Part shown: positions 8,303 through 17,484 of the stretch, piece after piece
How positions within the stretch are numbered: position 1 is the stretch's first letter
Layout: each line of letters starts with the position of its first letter
Position numbers and translations under genes: made by a program
The notes under the pieces: model-generated
What the model saw: only the letters and a program-made list of their open reading frames with translations
Told to the model about the DNA's origin: nothing
Databases searched by the model: none
From: Comamonas sp. BIGb0124
GTDB taxonomy: Bacteria > Pseudomonadota > Gammaproteobacteria > Burkholderiales > Burkholderiaceae_C
Assembly: GCF_003752175.1 (NCBI RefSeq)
Contig: NZ_RJVF01000009.1
Span: 496,001 to 560,000 of the forward strand
DNA length: 64,000 bases
Direction: 5' to 3'

Positions 8303-8728
8303 TCAGGCGCGGCCGATGATCGACGCCGTCGCCATCAGTTCTTCGAGCAGTGCCAGCGCCGCCTTGCCCGAGAGGGTATAGGGGTTGAGGCGAGGCTGCT
8401 CGGCGTACTTCAGCACCACGGTGGTGTTGAGCTTGCTGAGGTCGACGCGGCCCATGGTCCAGCCGGCAAAACGGCGTTCGCTGATCTCTTCGTAATCCAG
8501 CAGTTCGATGCGCTCGTGGCGCGCGTCGCGCAGGATATGGCCGTAGAGCTCGTTCACCATCTGGCGGCTGCCTTCCAGCGCCTGCAGGAACACGCCGTCG
8601 CCGTAGCACAGGATGCCCGTGATGCCGTGCGAAGGATTGAAGCTGCGCGCCTTGGCGACGATGGCTTCGATGGCGTTGCCGGGGCAGTCGGCCACGGCGT
8701 GACTGGCATAAAGCAGGCGGACCAGCAT
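8303..8728 (-). CDS. BLUF-domain blue-light sensor protein
   Basis: 141 residues, nearly all one BLUF domain, which binds FAD and senses blue light. The key photocycle residues are present: Tyr7 in RLLYAS, Asn31 in SFNPSHGITG, Gln49 in GVFLQALEG, and the Trp90/Met92 pair in FAGWTMG. No output domain is fused, so it must act through a partner or its ~45-residue C-terminal cap. AAGGAA precedes the ATG. It starts 46 bp after folE on the same strand and is probably cotranscribed with it. Confidence 0.92.
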   Translation of the reverse strand: MLVRLLYASHAVADCPGNAIEAIVAKARSFNPSHGITGILCYGDGVFLQALEGSRQMVNELYGHILRDARHERIELLDYEEISERRFAGWTMGRVDLSKLNTTVVLKYAEQPRLNPYTLSGKAALALLEELMATASIIGRA

Positions 8729-8774
8729 GGTGGATTCCTTGTTCGAATGAAAGGACGGGCGGTTTGTTGTTCTA

Positions 8775-9479
8775 TCAGTCGCGTCCGCGGATCAGCGACA
8801 GAAACTCGCGGCGCAGGTTGGGGTCCTTGAGGAACACGCCGCGCATCACCGAGTTGATCATGCGGCTGTCGAGTTCCTTCACGCCGCGCCAGGCCATGCA
8901 GAAGTGCTCGGCCTCGATCACCAAAGCCAGGCCGTCGGGGCGGGTCTTTTCGATGATCAGGTCGGCCAGTTGCACCACGGCTTCTTCCTGGATCTGCGGA
9001 CGGGACATGATCCATTCGGCCAGGCGCGCGTACTTCGACAGGCCGATGACGTTGGTGTGTTCGTTGGGCAGCACGCCCACCCACAGCTTGCCGATGATGG
9101 GGCAGAAGTGGTGCGAGCAGGCGCTGCGCACGGTGATCGGGCCCACGATCATGAGCTCGTTGAGGTGCTCGGCGTTGGGGAACTCGGTGATGGGCGGTGC
9201 CGCCTTGTAACGACCGGCGAACACCTCGTTGAGGTACATCTTGGCCACGCGCCGGGCCGTGTCGTTGGTGTTGTGATCGTTCTCGGTATCGATCACCAGG
9301 CTGTCGAGCACACCCTTCATCTTGCCTTCGACTTCGTCGAGCAGCAGTTCGAGCTCGCCGGGCTGGATGAACTCGGCAATGTTGTCGTTGGCGTGGAAAC
9401 GCTGGCGGGCCGCTTTCACGCGCTCGCGGATCTTGACCGACAGGGGCACGCCGTCGCCGGCGTTGGAATCTTCTGACAT
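8775..9479 (-). CDS. folE: GTP cyclohydrolase I
   Basis: 234 residues from the ATG at 9479 (MSEDSNAG). It catalyses GTP to 7,8-dihydroneopterin triphosphate, the first step of folate/pterin synthesis. The zinc and active-site segment SACSHHFCPIIGKLWVGVLP, the VIGLSKYARL motif and the EAEHFCMAWRGV segment are intact. The N-terminus is longer than the catalytic core, as is common in this type. The BLUF gene follows immediately. Confidence 0.95.
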   Translation of the reverse strand: MSEDSNAGDGVPLSVKIRERVKAARQRFHANDNIAEFIQPGELELLLDEVEGKMKGVLDSLVIDTENDHNTNDTARRVAKMYLNEVFAGRYKAAPPITEFPNAEHLNELMIVGPITVRSACSHHFCPIIGKLWVGVLPNEHTNVIGLSKYARLAEWIMSRPQIQEEAVVQLADLIIEKTRPDGLALVIEAEHFCMAWRGVKELDSRMINSVMRGVFLKDPNLRREFLSLIRGRD

Positions 9480-9644
9480 GACTGAGAGGTTTCTGGCAGT
9501 GCCACTAAAAAGCTGGGTCGGATGGTAACAGCCTTCCCAAGCCACTGCATGGAGGGGGATTGTCGATGCATGGCATGGAGAACGGCCTGCACTCGCTACG
9601 AAAACAGGAATTCCCCATGCCGCCGGCCCGATCGGCCAGCGCGA

Positions 9645-10628
9645 TTACTCGACGCGGATGTTGCGCGAGCGGATCACGGCGCCCATCTGCGCGGTGTCGG
9701 CCTGCATGCGGCGTGCCAGCGCTTCCGGCGAGCCGGCGACCACTTGCCAGCCCTGGGCCAGCAGTTTTTCACGAATCTCGGGGCGGCGCAGGATTTCGGT
9801 GAGGATCGTCGACAGGCGCTGTGCACGCTCCTTGGGCATGTTGGCCGGTCCGGCCACGGCGTTCCAGACTTCCACCTGGTAGTCCTTCACACCGCCTTCG
9901 GCCAGGCTGGGCAGGCCGGGTGCCACGGGGCTGCGGCCCTTCGAGCTCAGGCCCACGGGCTTGATCTTGCCGGCCTGGATCTGGGGCAACGCCAGGCCGG
10001 GCGGCAGCAGGGCCAGTTGCAGTTCACCGGCGAGCATGCCGTTGATCACCTGCGGGTTGCCGGGATAGGGCACATGCACGGGCTTGATGCCGGTCTGCCC
10101 GGCCAGCAGTTCCATGCCCAGGTGCGAAACGGTGCCGATGCCGGGGCTGCCGTAGCTCCACTGGTCGCCGGCCTTGCGGGCCGCCGCAAAGAAGCCGGCA
10201 ATGTCGTTGAACGCCACGCTGTTGGCGGCCGTCAGCACCAGGGGGGCCGAGCCGATGAAGCTGATGGGCGCCAGGTCCTTCAGCGGATCGTAGGGCGTGC
10301 GCGGGTTGAGCAGCTTGGCAATGGTCATGTTGCCGTTGATCATCAGGCCCAGCGTATGGCCGTCCTGGGCCTTGGCGACCTGGTCGGCGGCGATGTTGCC
10401 GCTGGCGCCGGGCTTGTTCTCGACATACACCGGCTGGCCGAGCGCCTTCGAAAGCGGCTCGGCGATCAGGCGGGCGGTGATGTCGGGCGACGAGCCGCCC
10501 GGAAAGCCCACCAGAATGCGCACGGGCCGTGTCGGCCAGTTGTCGGCAGCGGCCGGTGCGGCCTGCTGTGCGCCGGCCCAGGTGGAAAGCGTGGTGGCCG
10601 CGGCCAGGAGGAGGAGTTTGCGTCGCAT
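9645..10628 (-). CDS. Bug/TctC-type tripartite tricarboxylate transporter substrate-binding protein
   Basis: 327 residues from the ATG at 10628, preceded by AGAGA. A Sec signal peptide (MRRKLLLLAAATTLSTWAGAQ) is followed by WPTRPVRILVGFPGGSSPDITARLIAEPLS, the family's N-terminal signature, and by PVYVENKPGASGNIAADQVAKA. Such periplasmic receptors bind carboxylates or amino acids. No TctA/TctB membrane genes are nearby, which is common for the large Bug paralogue families of Bordetella relatives. Confidence 0.93.
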   Translation of the reverse strand: MRRKLLLLAAATTLSTWAGAQQAAPAAADNWPTRPVRILVGFPGGSSPDITARLIAEPLSKALGQPVYVENKPGASGNIAADQVAKAQDGHTLGLMINGNMTIAKLLNPRTPYDPLKDLAPISFIGSAPLVLTAANSVAFNDIAGFFAAARKAGDQWSYGSPGIGTVSHLGMELLAGQTGIKPVHVPYPGNPQVINGMLAGELQLALLPPGLALPQIQAGKIKPVGLSSKGRSPVAPGLPSLAEGGVKDYQVEVWNAVAGPANMPKERAQRLSTILTEILRRPEIREKLLAQGWQVVAGSPEALARRMQADTAQMGAVIRSRNIRVE

Positions 10629-10783
10629 GATAGGTCTCTTCGGATGGATCGTGTGTCTCGCGCCCACGCACGGGCCGGGCTCGCGCGTGGCGCGCTATTG
10701 TGCCTCGACCGGTAATTAGCCTGAAGAGGAAAGTCCCGGGGGACGCCTGGATGGGCTGCCGACACGCCGGCGTCTCACGCATG

Positions 10784-10817
10784 AAAAAGCCCGCTGGGCT
10801 CGAGGCGCAGCGGGCTT
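10784..10817 (-). terminator. Rho-independent terminator of rpoH
   Basis: A 10-bp stem (10787-10796 with 10808-10817; AAGCCCGCTG / CAGCGGGCTT) leads into TTTTTC on the minus strand, 20 bp after the rpoH stop codon. Confidence 0.85.
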
Positions 10818-10836
10818 GGAAGGGCAGGGCAGGCGC

Positions 10837-11772
10837 TTACGCGTAGGCTGCCAGGGCCTTCTTCATCTTCTTCATGGCCGCCACCTCGATCTGGCGGATG
10901 CGTTCGGCGCTGACCTTGTAGTCGGCAGCCAGCTCATGCAGCGTCATGCCGCCCGAGCCGTCGTCGTTGACCTTGAGCCAGCGTTCCTCGACGATCCGGC
11001 GGCTGCGGGGGTCGAGCACATCGAGTGCGGCCACCAGGCCTTCGGTGGCCATGGCATCGCGCTGGGTGGCTTCCAGGCGCATCGTCGGCTCGTCCTGCAG
11101 GTCGGCCAGATAGGCGATCGGGCCGTAGCTGTCCTCGCCGTCGGCCGAGGGTGCCGGATCGAGCACCACATCGCCGCCCGACAGGCGCATTTCCATCTCC
11201 ATCACCTCTTCGCGCTTGACGTTGAGCTGGCTGGCGACGAGGTCGATTTCCTGCTCGGTCAGCGTAGCGCGATGGGTTTCCGAATCGACGGCATCGGCCT
11301 TGAGGCCTTGTTTCATCGACCGCAGATTAAAGAACAGCTTGCGCTGGGCCTTGGTCGTCGCGACCTTGACCATGCGCCAGTTCTTCAGGATGTACTCGTG
11401 AATCTCTGCCTTGATCCAGTGCAGGGCGTAGCTGACCAGCCGCACGCCCTGATCGGGGTTGAAGCGCTTGACGGCCTTCATCAGGCCGACGTTGCCCTCC
11501 TGGATCAGATCGCCATGCGGCAGGCCGTAGCCCAGGTACTGGCGCGAAACCGAAACCACCAGGCGCAGGTGCGAGAGCACCAGCTTGCCGGCCGATTCGA
11601 GGTTGTTGTCGTCGCGCAGTTCGCGGGCAAAGCGCTGCTCTTCTTCTTGCGTGAGCAGCGGCAGGCGGTTCACCGCCGAAATATAAGCGTCGAGGTTGCC
11701 CAGCGGGGGCACGACTGCCCAGGGAGATGCAACCGTCAAAGCGTTCGCAGAGGCTCCAGTTTGGTGTGTCAT
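10837..11772 (-). CDS. rpoH: RNA polymerase heat-shock sigma factor sigma-32
   Basis: 311 residues from the ATG at 11772, preceded by AAAGGAG. Region 2 contains HLRLVVSVSRQYLGYGLPHGDLIQEGNVGLMKAVKRFNP and the RLVSYALHWIKAEIHEYILKNWRMVK core-binding and -10-recognition segment; the region between 2.4 and 3 carries the RpoH-box words TTKAQRKLFFNLR; region 4 ends LAADYKVSAERIRQIEVAAMKKMKKAL. It directs heat-shock transcription. A perfect CIRCE element overlaps its promoter, so HrcA probably represses it. Confidence 0.97.
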   Translation of the reverse strand: MTHQTGASANALTVASPWAVVPPLGNLDAYISAVNRLPLLTQEEEQRFARELRDDNNLESAGKLVLSHLRLVVSVSRQYLGYGLPHGDLIQEGNVGLMKAVKRFNPDQGVRLVSYALHWIKAEIHEYILKNWRMVKVATTKAQRKLFFNLRSMKQGLKADAVDSETHRATLTEQEIDLVASQLNVKREEVMEMEMRLSGGDVVLDPAPSADGEDSYGPIAYLADLQDEPTMRLEATQRDAMATEGLVAALDVLDPRSRRIVEERWLKVNDDGSGGMTLHELAADYKVSAERIRQIEVAAMKKMKKALAAYA

Positions 11773-11822
11773 ACCAGAAACTCCTTTCAATAACCGTCGT
11801 GACCGTGTCACGGATAGACATA

Positions 11823-11849
11823 TTAGCACTCTCTAGGATTGAGTGCTAA
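11823..11849. promoter_or_regulatory. CIRCE element (HrcA operator) over the rpoH promoter
   Basis: TTAGCACTC-N9-GAGTGCTAA matches the CIRCE consensus without a mismatch. It lies 50 bp upstream of the rpoH ATG. Read on the minus strand, TTAGCA and TAATAT, 18 bp apart, could be the -35 and -10 boxes, so bound HrcA would block the polymerase. CIRCE in front of rpoH is known from betaproteobacteria. Confidence 0.93.
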
Positions 11850-12265
11850 GCGCCAAGTTCCCCGGCACCGGGGCCGTTGGGCCTTCCGGGCTCGCATCGT
11901 CGCGCGCCAGGCCGCGCCAGGCTTGGGTTTCCTGTCGGACACCCGCTCGAGCCGGCCGTTCCCCGGGCAGCGCTAGAAAATCTTGATCGCCGATTTAGTC
12001 CCTCACTATGCCGCATGCGCCGGTTTTGCGCATGCGGACGCGGGCGGTTTCGGGCGTCGGTGCAGGCCGTGTGCGTGGGTGGCGGCGCTGGGGGAGAACC
12101 GGCCTTGTCTGACGCGGCCGACGGCAGGCCCGCTGGTAGCATCCGTGCAACACCGCCGGGGCCCCTGCCAGACGCGGCATGCGACATGAGGCATGCGGCA
12201 CGCTTGCGCCAGGAGTGCACGGTGGCCGGATTTTTTTGCAGTTCACGAAGGATCTCGACCACGCC
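11850..12265. other. Gene-free region between rpoH and opgD with one strong hairpin
   Basis: No convincing gene is seen. CCGCATGCGC at 12011-12020 and GCGCATGCGG at 12028-12037 form a perfect 10-bp hairpin with a 7-nt loop (CGGTTTT). No T-run follows, so it is more likely a leader or REP-like structure than a terminator. Confidence 0.5.
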
Positions 12266-13864
12266 ATGCAGGATCGCCGCCAATTCTTGTCCGCCGCCAG
12301 TTCCTCCCTTGCCTTGGCCGCACTGGGGCTGCCTGCAGCCGCTCTGGCCCAGCAAGGGCTCAAGCTGAGCGGACCTCAGCCTTTTTCTTTCGAATCGCTG
12401 GTGGCCCGTGCGCAGGCGCTGGCTGCCAAGCCTTACGCCAGCACCAGCAATCTGCCCAAGGACGTGCTCGAACGCATCGACTACGAGCAGCACGGCAAGA
12501 TCAAGTACCAGACGGACGATGCCGTCTTCCGCGACGGCCCAGGCCAGTTCCCGGTGACGTTTTTCCATCTGGGCCGGTTTTTCCAGGAGCCGGTCCACAT
12601 GCACACGCTGGGGCGTTCGGGCTCGAACTGGTTTGCACGCGAGCTGCTGTACGACGCGTCTTATTTCGACATGCCCGCCGACAGCCCCGCGCACCAGATG
12701 CCCGACGGCGCCGGTTTTGCGGGGTTCCGTTTCCAGGAATCCCGTCTGGCCGACCAGAGCAAGCTGGACTGGAAACAGAACGACTGGGTGGCTTTCCTGG
12801 GGGCGAGCTATTTCCGCGCCATCGGCGAGCTCTATCAGTACGGCCTGTCGGCCCGCGGTATCGCGCTGGATGTCGCCATGCCCGACAAGCCCGAGGAGTT
12901 TCCCAACTTCACGCACTTCTATTTCGAGCCGCCGGCAGCCAACGACAGCACCTCGGTGGTGGTCTATGCGCTGCTGCAAGGTCCCAGCATCACGGGCGCC
13001 TACAAGTTCGTGATGAAACGCGAGAAGGCGGTGATCATGGACATCGACTGCCAGCTCTTCCTGCGCAAGGATGTGGCCCGTTTGGGCATTGCGCCCCTGA
13101 CTTCGATGTTCTGGTACTCCGAGTCGGTCAAGCCCACCGGCATCGACTGGCGCCCGGAAGTGCACGATTCGGACGGCCTGGCGCTGTGGACGGGCTCGGG
13201 CGAGCGCATCTGGCGTCCGCTCAACAATCCGCCGGCAACCACCGCATCCGCTTTCGGCGACACCAAGCCCCGCGGATTCGGCCTGATGCAGCGTGACCGC
13301 CAGTTCGGCAACTACCTCGACGGCGTGCACTACGAACGCCGGCCCAGCCTCTGGGTCGAGCCGCTGGGCGACTGGGGCGAAGGTGCGGTGCAGCTCATCG
13401 AGATTCCGACCGACGACGAGATTCACGACAACGTGGTGGCCTTCTGGGTGCCCAAGGAGTCGGCCCGCGCGGGCAAGGCGTACAAGCTGAGCTACCGCCT
13501 GCACTGGATGGCCGACGAGCCCTATCCCTCGCCGCTGGCGCGCTGCACCGGCACACGCATCGGGCGCGGCGGCCAGCCGGGCCAGCCGCGGCCGGCCGGC
13601 GTGCGCAAGTTCATGGTCGAGTTCAAGGGCGGCTCGCTGGGCAAGCTGCCGTTCGGCGTCAAGCCCGAGCTGGTGCTGTCGGCCTCGTCCGGGCAGTTCT
13701 CGTATGTCTTTGCCGAAGCCATCCCCGACGGCGAGGCCGGCCACTGGCGCGCCCAGTTCGACTTCACGCCGGCGGGCAACGATCCGGTCGACATGCGCCT
13801 GTTCCTCAAGAACGGCGACGAGACGCTGACCGAGACCTGGCTCTACCAGTTCCATCCGTTCTGA
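12266..13864 (+). CDS. opgD: Periplasmic glucan biosynthesis protein D (OpgD/MdoD)
   Basis: 532 residues from the ATG at 12266. The start gives a Tat signal (MQDRRQFLSAASSSLALAAL, then LPAAALAQ), the hallmark that separates OpgD from Sec-exported OpgG. The body carries family words such as FSFESLVARAQALA, FPVTFFHLGRFF, GRGGQPGQPRPAGVRKFMVEF and a C-terminal Ig-like part. OpgD shapes the backbone of osmoregulated periplasmic glucans. No opgH is adjacent. Confidence 0.93.
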   Translation: MQDRRQFLSAASSSLALAALGLPAAALAQQGLKLSGPQPFSFESLVARAQALAAKPYASTSNLPKDVLERIDYEQHGKIKYQTDDAVFRDGPGQFPVTFFHLGRFFQEPVHMHTLGRSGSNWFARELLYDASYFDMPADSPAHQMPDGAGFAGFRFQESRLADQSKLDWKQNDWVAFLGASYFRAIGELYQYGLSARGIALDVAMPDKPEEFPNFTHFYFEPPAANDSTSVVVYALLQGPSITGAYKFVMKREKAVIMDIDCQLFLRKDVARLGIAPLTSMFWYSESVKPTGIDWRPEVHDSDGLALWTGSGERIWRPLNNPPATTASAFGDTKPRGFGLMQRDRQFGNYLDGVHYERRPSLWVEPLGDWGEGAVQLIEIPTDDEIHDNVVAFWVPKESARAGKAYKLSYRLHWMADEPYPSPLARCTGTRIGRGGQPGQPRPAGVRKFMVEFKGGSLGKLPFGVKPELVLSASSGQFSYVFAEAIPDGEAGHWRAQFDFTPAGNDPVDMRLFLKNGDETLTETWLYQFHPF

Positions 13865-14068
13865 TCCGGGGCACGGGCTTGCGGCTTGTCGGACGCCGGC
13901 CCCTGTTCCAACGGTGCCGTGCGCGGTCTTTTAAACCGTGCCACACTGATCCGGCAGGGCCCATGCGACCCTAAAAAAACCAACAACAGCTTCGCTGGCG
14001 CTGCGGTACGTGTCTGCCCATCACGGGCCCCGTACCCATCACCTTTCACCCCCAAGGAGTTGTTTCGC

Positions 14069-15310
14069 ATGCCGTCGTCGTTCCACCCCCCATCCTCTTC
14101 ATCCCCTGCGTCGTCCGTGCAGGTCTTGCGAGCCGCGCCGGCTCTCCGGCTTGCGCATCTCGGCGTACTGACCGCTTTGCTGGCAGGCGCCGGTGTGCAT
14201 TCCGGCGCTTGGGCGCAGGCTGCCGAAGCCACCGATCCCATCCAAACCGAGGTGGTTGCCCGGGATCTGGCCCAGCCTTGGGCGGTGGCCTTTATCGAAG
14301 ACGGCCGTTTTCTCGTCACCGAGCGGGGCGGGCAACTGCGTGTGATCGAAGCCGACGGACGGGCCGGCGAGCCCGTGCAAGGCGTGCCGCCCGTCGTGGT
14401 GGGGGGGCAGGGCGGATTGCTCGATGTCATCACCGACAGTGACTACGCCCGCAACCGCACGATCTATTTCTGCTACTCGGAACCCGGTCAGGCCGATGGC
14501 GTGAGAAACGTGAACTCGACTGCGTTGGCCTCGGCGCGCCTGTCGGCCGACCGCCGCCAGCTGGAGCAGGTCAAGGTGCTGTTTTCGCAGCAGCCCAAGG
14601 TCGCCAGCCAGATGCATTACGGCTGCCGCGTCGTCGAGACCCGCGACGGCAAGCTGATGCTGGCCGTGGGCGAGCGTTCGTCTCAGGCGCAGCAGGCCCA
14701 GAACCTGCAAAGCCACCTGGGCAAGGTGCTGCGCATCGACAAGGACGGCGGCGTGCCTGCCGACAACCCCTTCGTGTCGCGCTCCGATGCCAAGCCCGAG
14801 ATCTGGAGCTACGGCCATCGCAACCCCCAGGGGGCGGCGCTGGCCCCGGACGGCACCTACTGGATGACCGAGCACGGGCCGCGCGGCGGCGACGAGATCA
14901 ACATCCCCCGCGCGGGCCGCAACTACGGCTGGCCGCTGGTCTCGTTCGGCCGCAACTACTCGGGCACGGCGGTCGGCAAAGGGGAATCCGAAGGCCCCGG
15001 ACTCGCCCAGCCCCTGCTGCACTGGACCCCCTCCATCGCACCCTCGGGAACGGCTTTCGTCACCAGCGACCGTTACGGCCCGGGCTGGCAGGGCAATCTG
15101 CTGGTCGGCTCGCTCAAGTTCGATTACCTCGAGCGCCTGCAGGTGCAAGGCACGGGCGACCAGGCCACCATCGGCCGGCGCAGCAAGCTGCTGGCCGACC
15201 TGGGCGCACGCATCCGCGATGTCCGGCAAGGACCGGACGGATGGATCTACGTGCTGACGGACGGCAGCGGTGCACAATTGCTGCGGCTCAAGCCTGCATC
15301 CACCCCTTGA
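14069..15310 (+). CDS. PQQ-dependent sugar dehydrogenase (soluble aldose dehydrogenase, YliI type)
   Basis: 413 residues from the ATG at 14069 with AAGGAG upstream and an N-terminal export signal ending near GAWAQA. Family motifs of the GSDH propeller are present: LAQPWAVAFIEDGRFLVTERGG, GGQGGLLDV, HYGCRVVETRDGKLMLAVGER, IWSYGHRNPQGAALAPDGTYWMTEHGPRGGDEIN, and NYGWPLVSFGRNYSG. It oxidises aldose sugars in the periplasm. With the gcd-type gene at the left edge this makes two PQQ enzymes in the window. Confidence 0.9.
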   Translation: MPSSFHPPSSSSPASSVQVLRAAPALRLAHLGVLTALLAGAGVHSGAWAQAAEATDPIQTEVVARDLAQPWAVAFIEDGRFLVTERGGQLRVIEADGRAGEPVQGVPPVVVGGQGGLLDVITDSDYARNRTIYFCYSEPGQADGVRNVNSTALASARLSADRRQLEQVKVLFSQQPKVASQMHYGCRVVETRDGKLMLAVGERSSQAQQAQNLQSHLGKVLRIDKDGGVPADNPFVSRSDAKPEIWSYGHRNPQGAALAPDGTYWMTEHGPRGGDEINIPRAGRNYGWPLVSFGRNYSGTAVGKGESEGPGLAQPLLHWTPSIAPSGTAFVTSDRYGPGWQGNLLVGSLKFDYLERLQVQGTGDQATIGRRSKLLADLGARIRDVRQGPDGWIYVLTDGSGAQLLRLKPASTP

Positions 15311-15424
15311 ACGCGGCGCGTGCGCGAGGTGTGCCGGTATCGTCCGGCACCTCGCATCCGTGAGCCGTGAAGGCAGGCGGGGCCGGTTTTTCGCCTTTGT
15401 GCAACCTTGCCTGTCTGTCATGCC

Positions 15425-15760
15425 ATGAGCGCTGTTTTGAGTACCGCAGGACTGTTCGTCCTGACCGCATTGGCCGAGATCGTCGGCTGTTACCTGCCGT
15501 ATCTGTGGCTGCGCAAGGGCGCTTCGGCGTGGCTGCTGGTGCCCGGGCTGCTCAGCCTGATGCTGTTTGCCTGGCTGCTGACCCTGCACCCCACCGCCTC
15601 GGGCCGGGTGTATGCGGCCTATGGCGGCGTGTACGTGGCTGCCGCCCTGGCCTGGCTGTGGCTGGTCGACGGCGTGCGCCCCAGCCTGAGCGATGGCATC
15701 GGCGTGGCGCTTTGCCTGGCCGGCACCGTGGTCATCATGGCGGGCACACGCCCGGGCTGA
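15425..15760 (+). CDS. YnfA-family small inner-membrane protein
   Basis: 111 residues forming four hydrophobic helices. The first contains the family motif [20 protein letters not shown] and the third [20 protein letters not shown]. The family (UPF0060) resembles small multidrug resistance exporters, but its transport role is not settled. Start at the ATG 15425. Confidence 0.88.
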   Translation: MSAVLSTAGLFVLTALAEIVGCYLPYLWLRKGASAWLLVPGLLSLMLFAWLLTLHPTASGRVYAAYGGVYVAAALAWLWLVDGVRPSLSDGIGVALCLAGTVVIMAGTRPG

Positions 15761-15851
15761 CCCAGCTGACCCGTGCAGAGCGAGGGACCGTTGGCCGGGC
15801 GCTGCTGCGCGACGTCGGCCTGCAGGCGGCCTCGCGCACGCCGCGCGACGC

Positions 15852-17000
15852 TCAGAGCTCCTCGACGCGGACCGGCGGGTAGCTGTCCCAGGCTTGGCAG
15901 CCCGGGCAGTGCCAGAAATGTGTCTGGGCTTCGAATCCGCAGGCGGCGCAGCGGTAGCGCTTGAGCGGGCGGGCCCGTTCGTCCAGCGCACGCTGGATCT
16001 GCGGGTGCTGTTCGGGCTCGGCCAGGCGATCGGGCGTGAGCCAGCGGCTGACGGCGATCAGCGAAGGCTCGTGGTGCAGGTGCTGGATATACCAGTCCTG
16101 GCTGGGTGCATCGAGCACGCCGTCGAGCAGGACCAGCGCTTCGACGATATCGAGCGAAGGCAGTTGGCCGTATTGGTCGACCAGCCACTGGCGCGCCTCG
16201 ACCTGTTGTCCGCTGGCGATGGCTGCACGCGCCATGTCCGCCGCGATCAGGGGCAGAGCGGTCGGTGCATGCTTGATGAGTTCGACCAGCGTGGCGTAGG
16301 CCTTGGCGTGCTGGCCCTGGGTGGTGTGAGCCACGGCCAGGTCCATGCGCGGGCGCGGTGCATTGGGTGCCGCCGCGATGGCCTGGTCGAGCAGCGCGAG
16401 GGTCTGTTCGAACTGGCCGGCGATGCGTGCGACCAGCGCCTGCTCGCACAGGTAGTGGGCCTGCCGCACGCTGAAGTCGCCTTGGCCTGCGGCCTGCAGC
16501 TTCTGCGTGATCTCGGTGGCCTGCGGCCATTCGCGCGAGCGCTCGTAGATCGCCAGCAGAGCCAGGCGCGCCTGCGTTTCGAAGGGGGTGTTCTCGAGTT
16601 TGCGCAAGGCATCTTCGGCTCGGTCGAGCAGGCCCGCTTTCAGGAAGTCGAGCGCCAGTGCATGCTGGGCGCGTTCGCGGTCGGTGCGGCTCAGGTCGGC
16701 ACGGCTGAGCAGGTGTTCATGGACCCGCACGGCCCGTTCGTACTCGCCGCGCCGGCGGAACAGATTGCCCAGCGCGAAGTGCAGCTCGGAGGTGTCCGGG
16801 TCGTTCTGAACGGCCTCGATGAAAGCGTCGATCGCCTGGTCCTGCTGTTCGTTGAGCAGGAAGTTCAGGCCCTTGAAATAGGCCCGGGGCGCCTGGCGGT
16901 TGTCGATGCGCAACTGACGGAAATCCAGCCGCGATGCCAGCCAACCCAGCGCGAAGGCGACGGGCAGGCCCAGCAGTATCCAGTAGATGTCGAAATCCAT
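15852..17000 (-). CDS. lapB: Lipopolysaccharide assembly protein LapB (YciM)
   Basis: 382 residues. An N-terminal transmembrane helix (YWILLGLPVAFALGWLASR) is followed by a series of TPR repeats over residues ~30-330 and a C-terminal rubredoxin-like zinc site with two CxxC pairs (RCAACGFE, WHCPGCQAWDSYPP). LapB tunes LPS synthesis by guiding LpxC to FtsH. It follows lapA by 51 bp; the pair is conserved downstream of ihfB. Confidence 0.96.
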   Translation of the reverse strand: MDFDIYWILLGLPVAFALGWLASRLDFRQLRIDNRQAPRAYFKGLNFLLNEQQDQAIDAFIEAVQNDPDTSELHFALGNLFRRRGEYERAVRVHEHLLSRADLSRTDRERAQHALALDFLKAGLLDRAEDALRKLENTPFETQARLALLAIYERSREWPQATEITQKLQAAGQGDFSVRQAHYLCEQALVARIAGQFEQTLALLDQAIAAAPNAPRPRMDLAVAHTTQGQHAKAYATLVELIKHAPTALPLIAADMARAAIASGQQVEARQWLVDQYGQLPSLDIVEALVLLDGVLDAPSQDWYIQHLHHEPSLIAVSRWLTPDRLAEPEQHPQIQRALDERARPLKRYRCAACGFEAQTHFWHCPGCQAWDSYPPVRVEEL

Positions 17001-17051
17001 AGCTATCCTGGCTCGCCCGCTTGCGGGCTGGAAATGCCGGTCACGGTCCGG

Positions 17052-17381
17052 TCAGGGGCGGGGGGACGAGGGGCGTTCGTCGGCAGGCGCGTCGGGCTGC
17101 ACGAAAACGGGCTCGGGTGCGGAGGTGGTCGGGGCTCGGACGACATCGGCGGGAGAAGTCGGCGCGGCCAGCCTGCGCCGGCTCCGCCACCAATGCGGCA
17201 GCATGCCCATGGCACCGACGACCAGGCCGGCGGCAAACGCAGTGAGCACGATCAGCACCATGGGCGCACGCCATTGGTAACCGAAGAAGAAGTGCACGCC
17301 CGCTTCCTGCTGGTTATTCAGCGCAAAAGCGAAAAGCGTAAAAAAAATGGCTGCCTTGAGCAGCCACATGAGGTATTTCAT
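17052..17381 (-). CDS. lapA: Lipopolysaccharide assembly protein LapA domain protein
   Basis: 109 residues with two transmembrane helices (MKYLMWLLKAAIFFTLFAFAL and MVLIVLTAFAAGLVVGAMGM) around the typical NNQQEAGVHFFFGYQWRAP loop. The tail after residue ~75 is low-complexity and Pro-rich. It acts with LapB at the inner membrane and sits between ihfB and lapB. Confidence 0.93.
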   Translation of the reverse strand: MKYLMWLLKAAIFFTLFAFALNNQQEAGVHFFFGYQWRAPMVLIVLTAFAAGLVVGAMGMLPHWWRSRRRLAAPTSPADVVRAPTTSAPEPVFVQPDAPADERPSSPRP

Positions 17382-17484
17382 GTCTCTCCAAGGAATCTTG
17401 CGGATTCTACCTGCCGCTTGTGCAGGTCAAGGCGAGGCATGGACGCCGGGCATCGTGAAATGCCCGGCGAAGATGCGAAATGCG

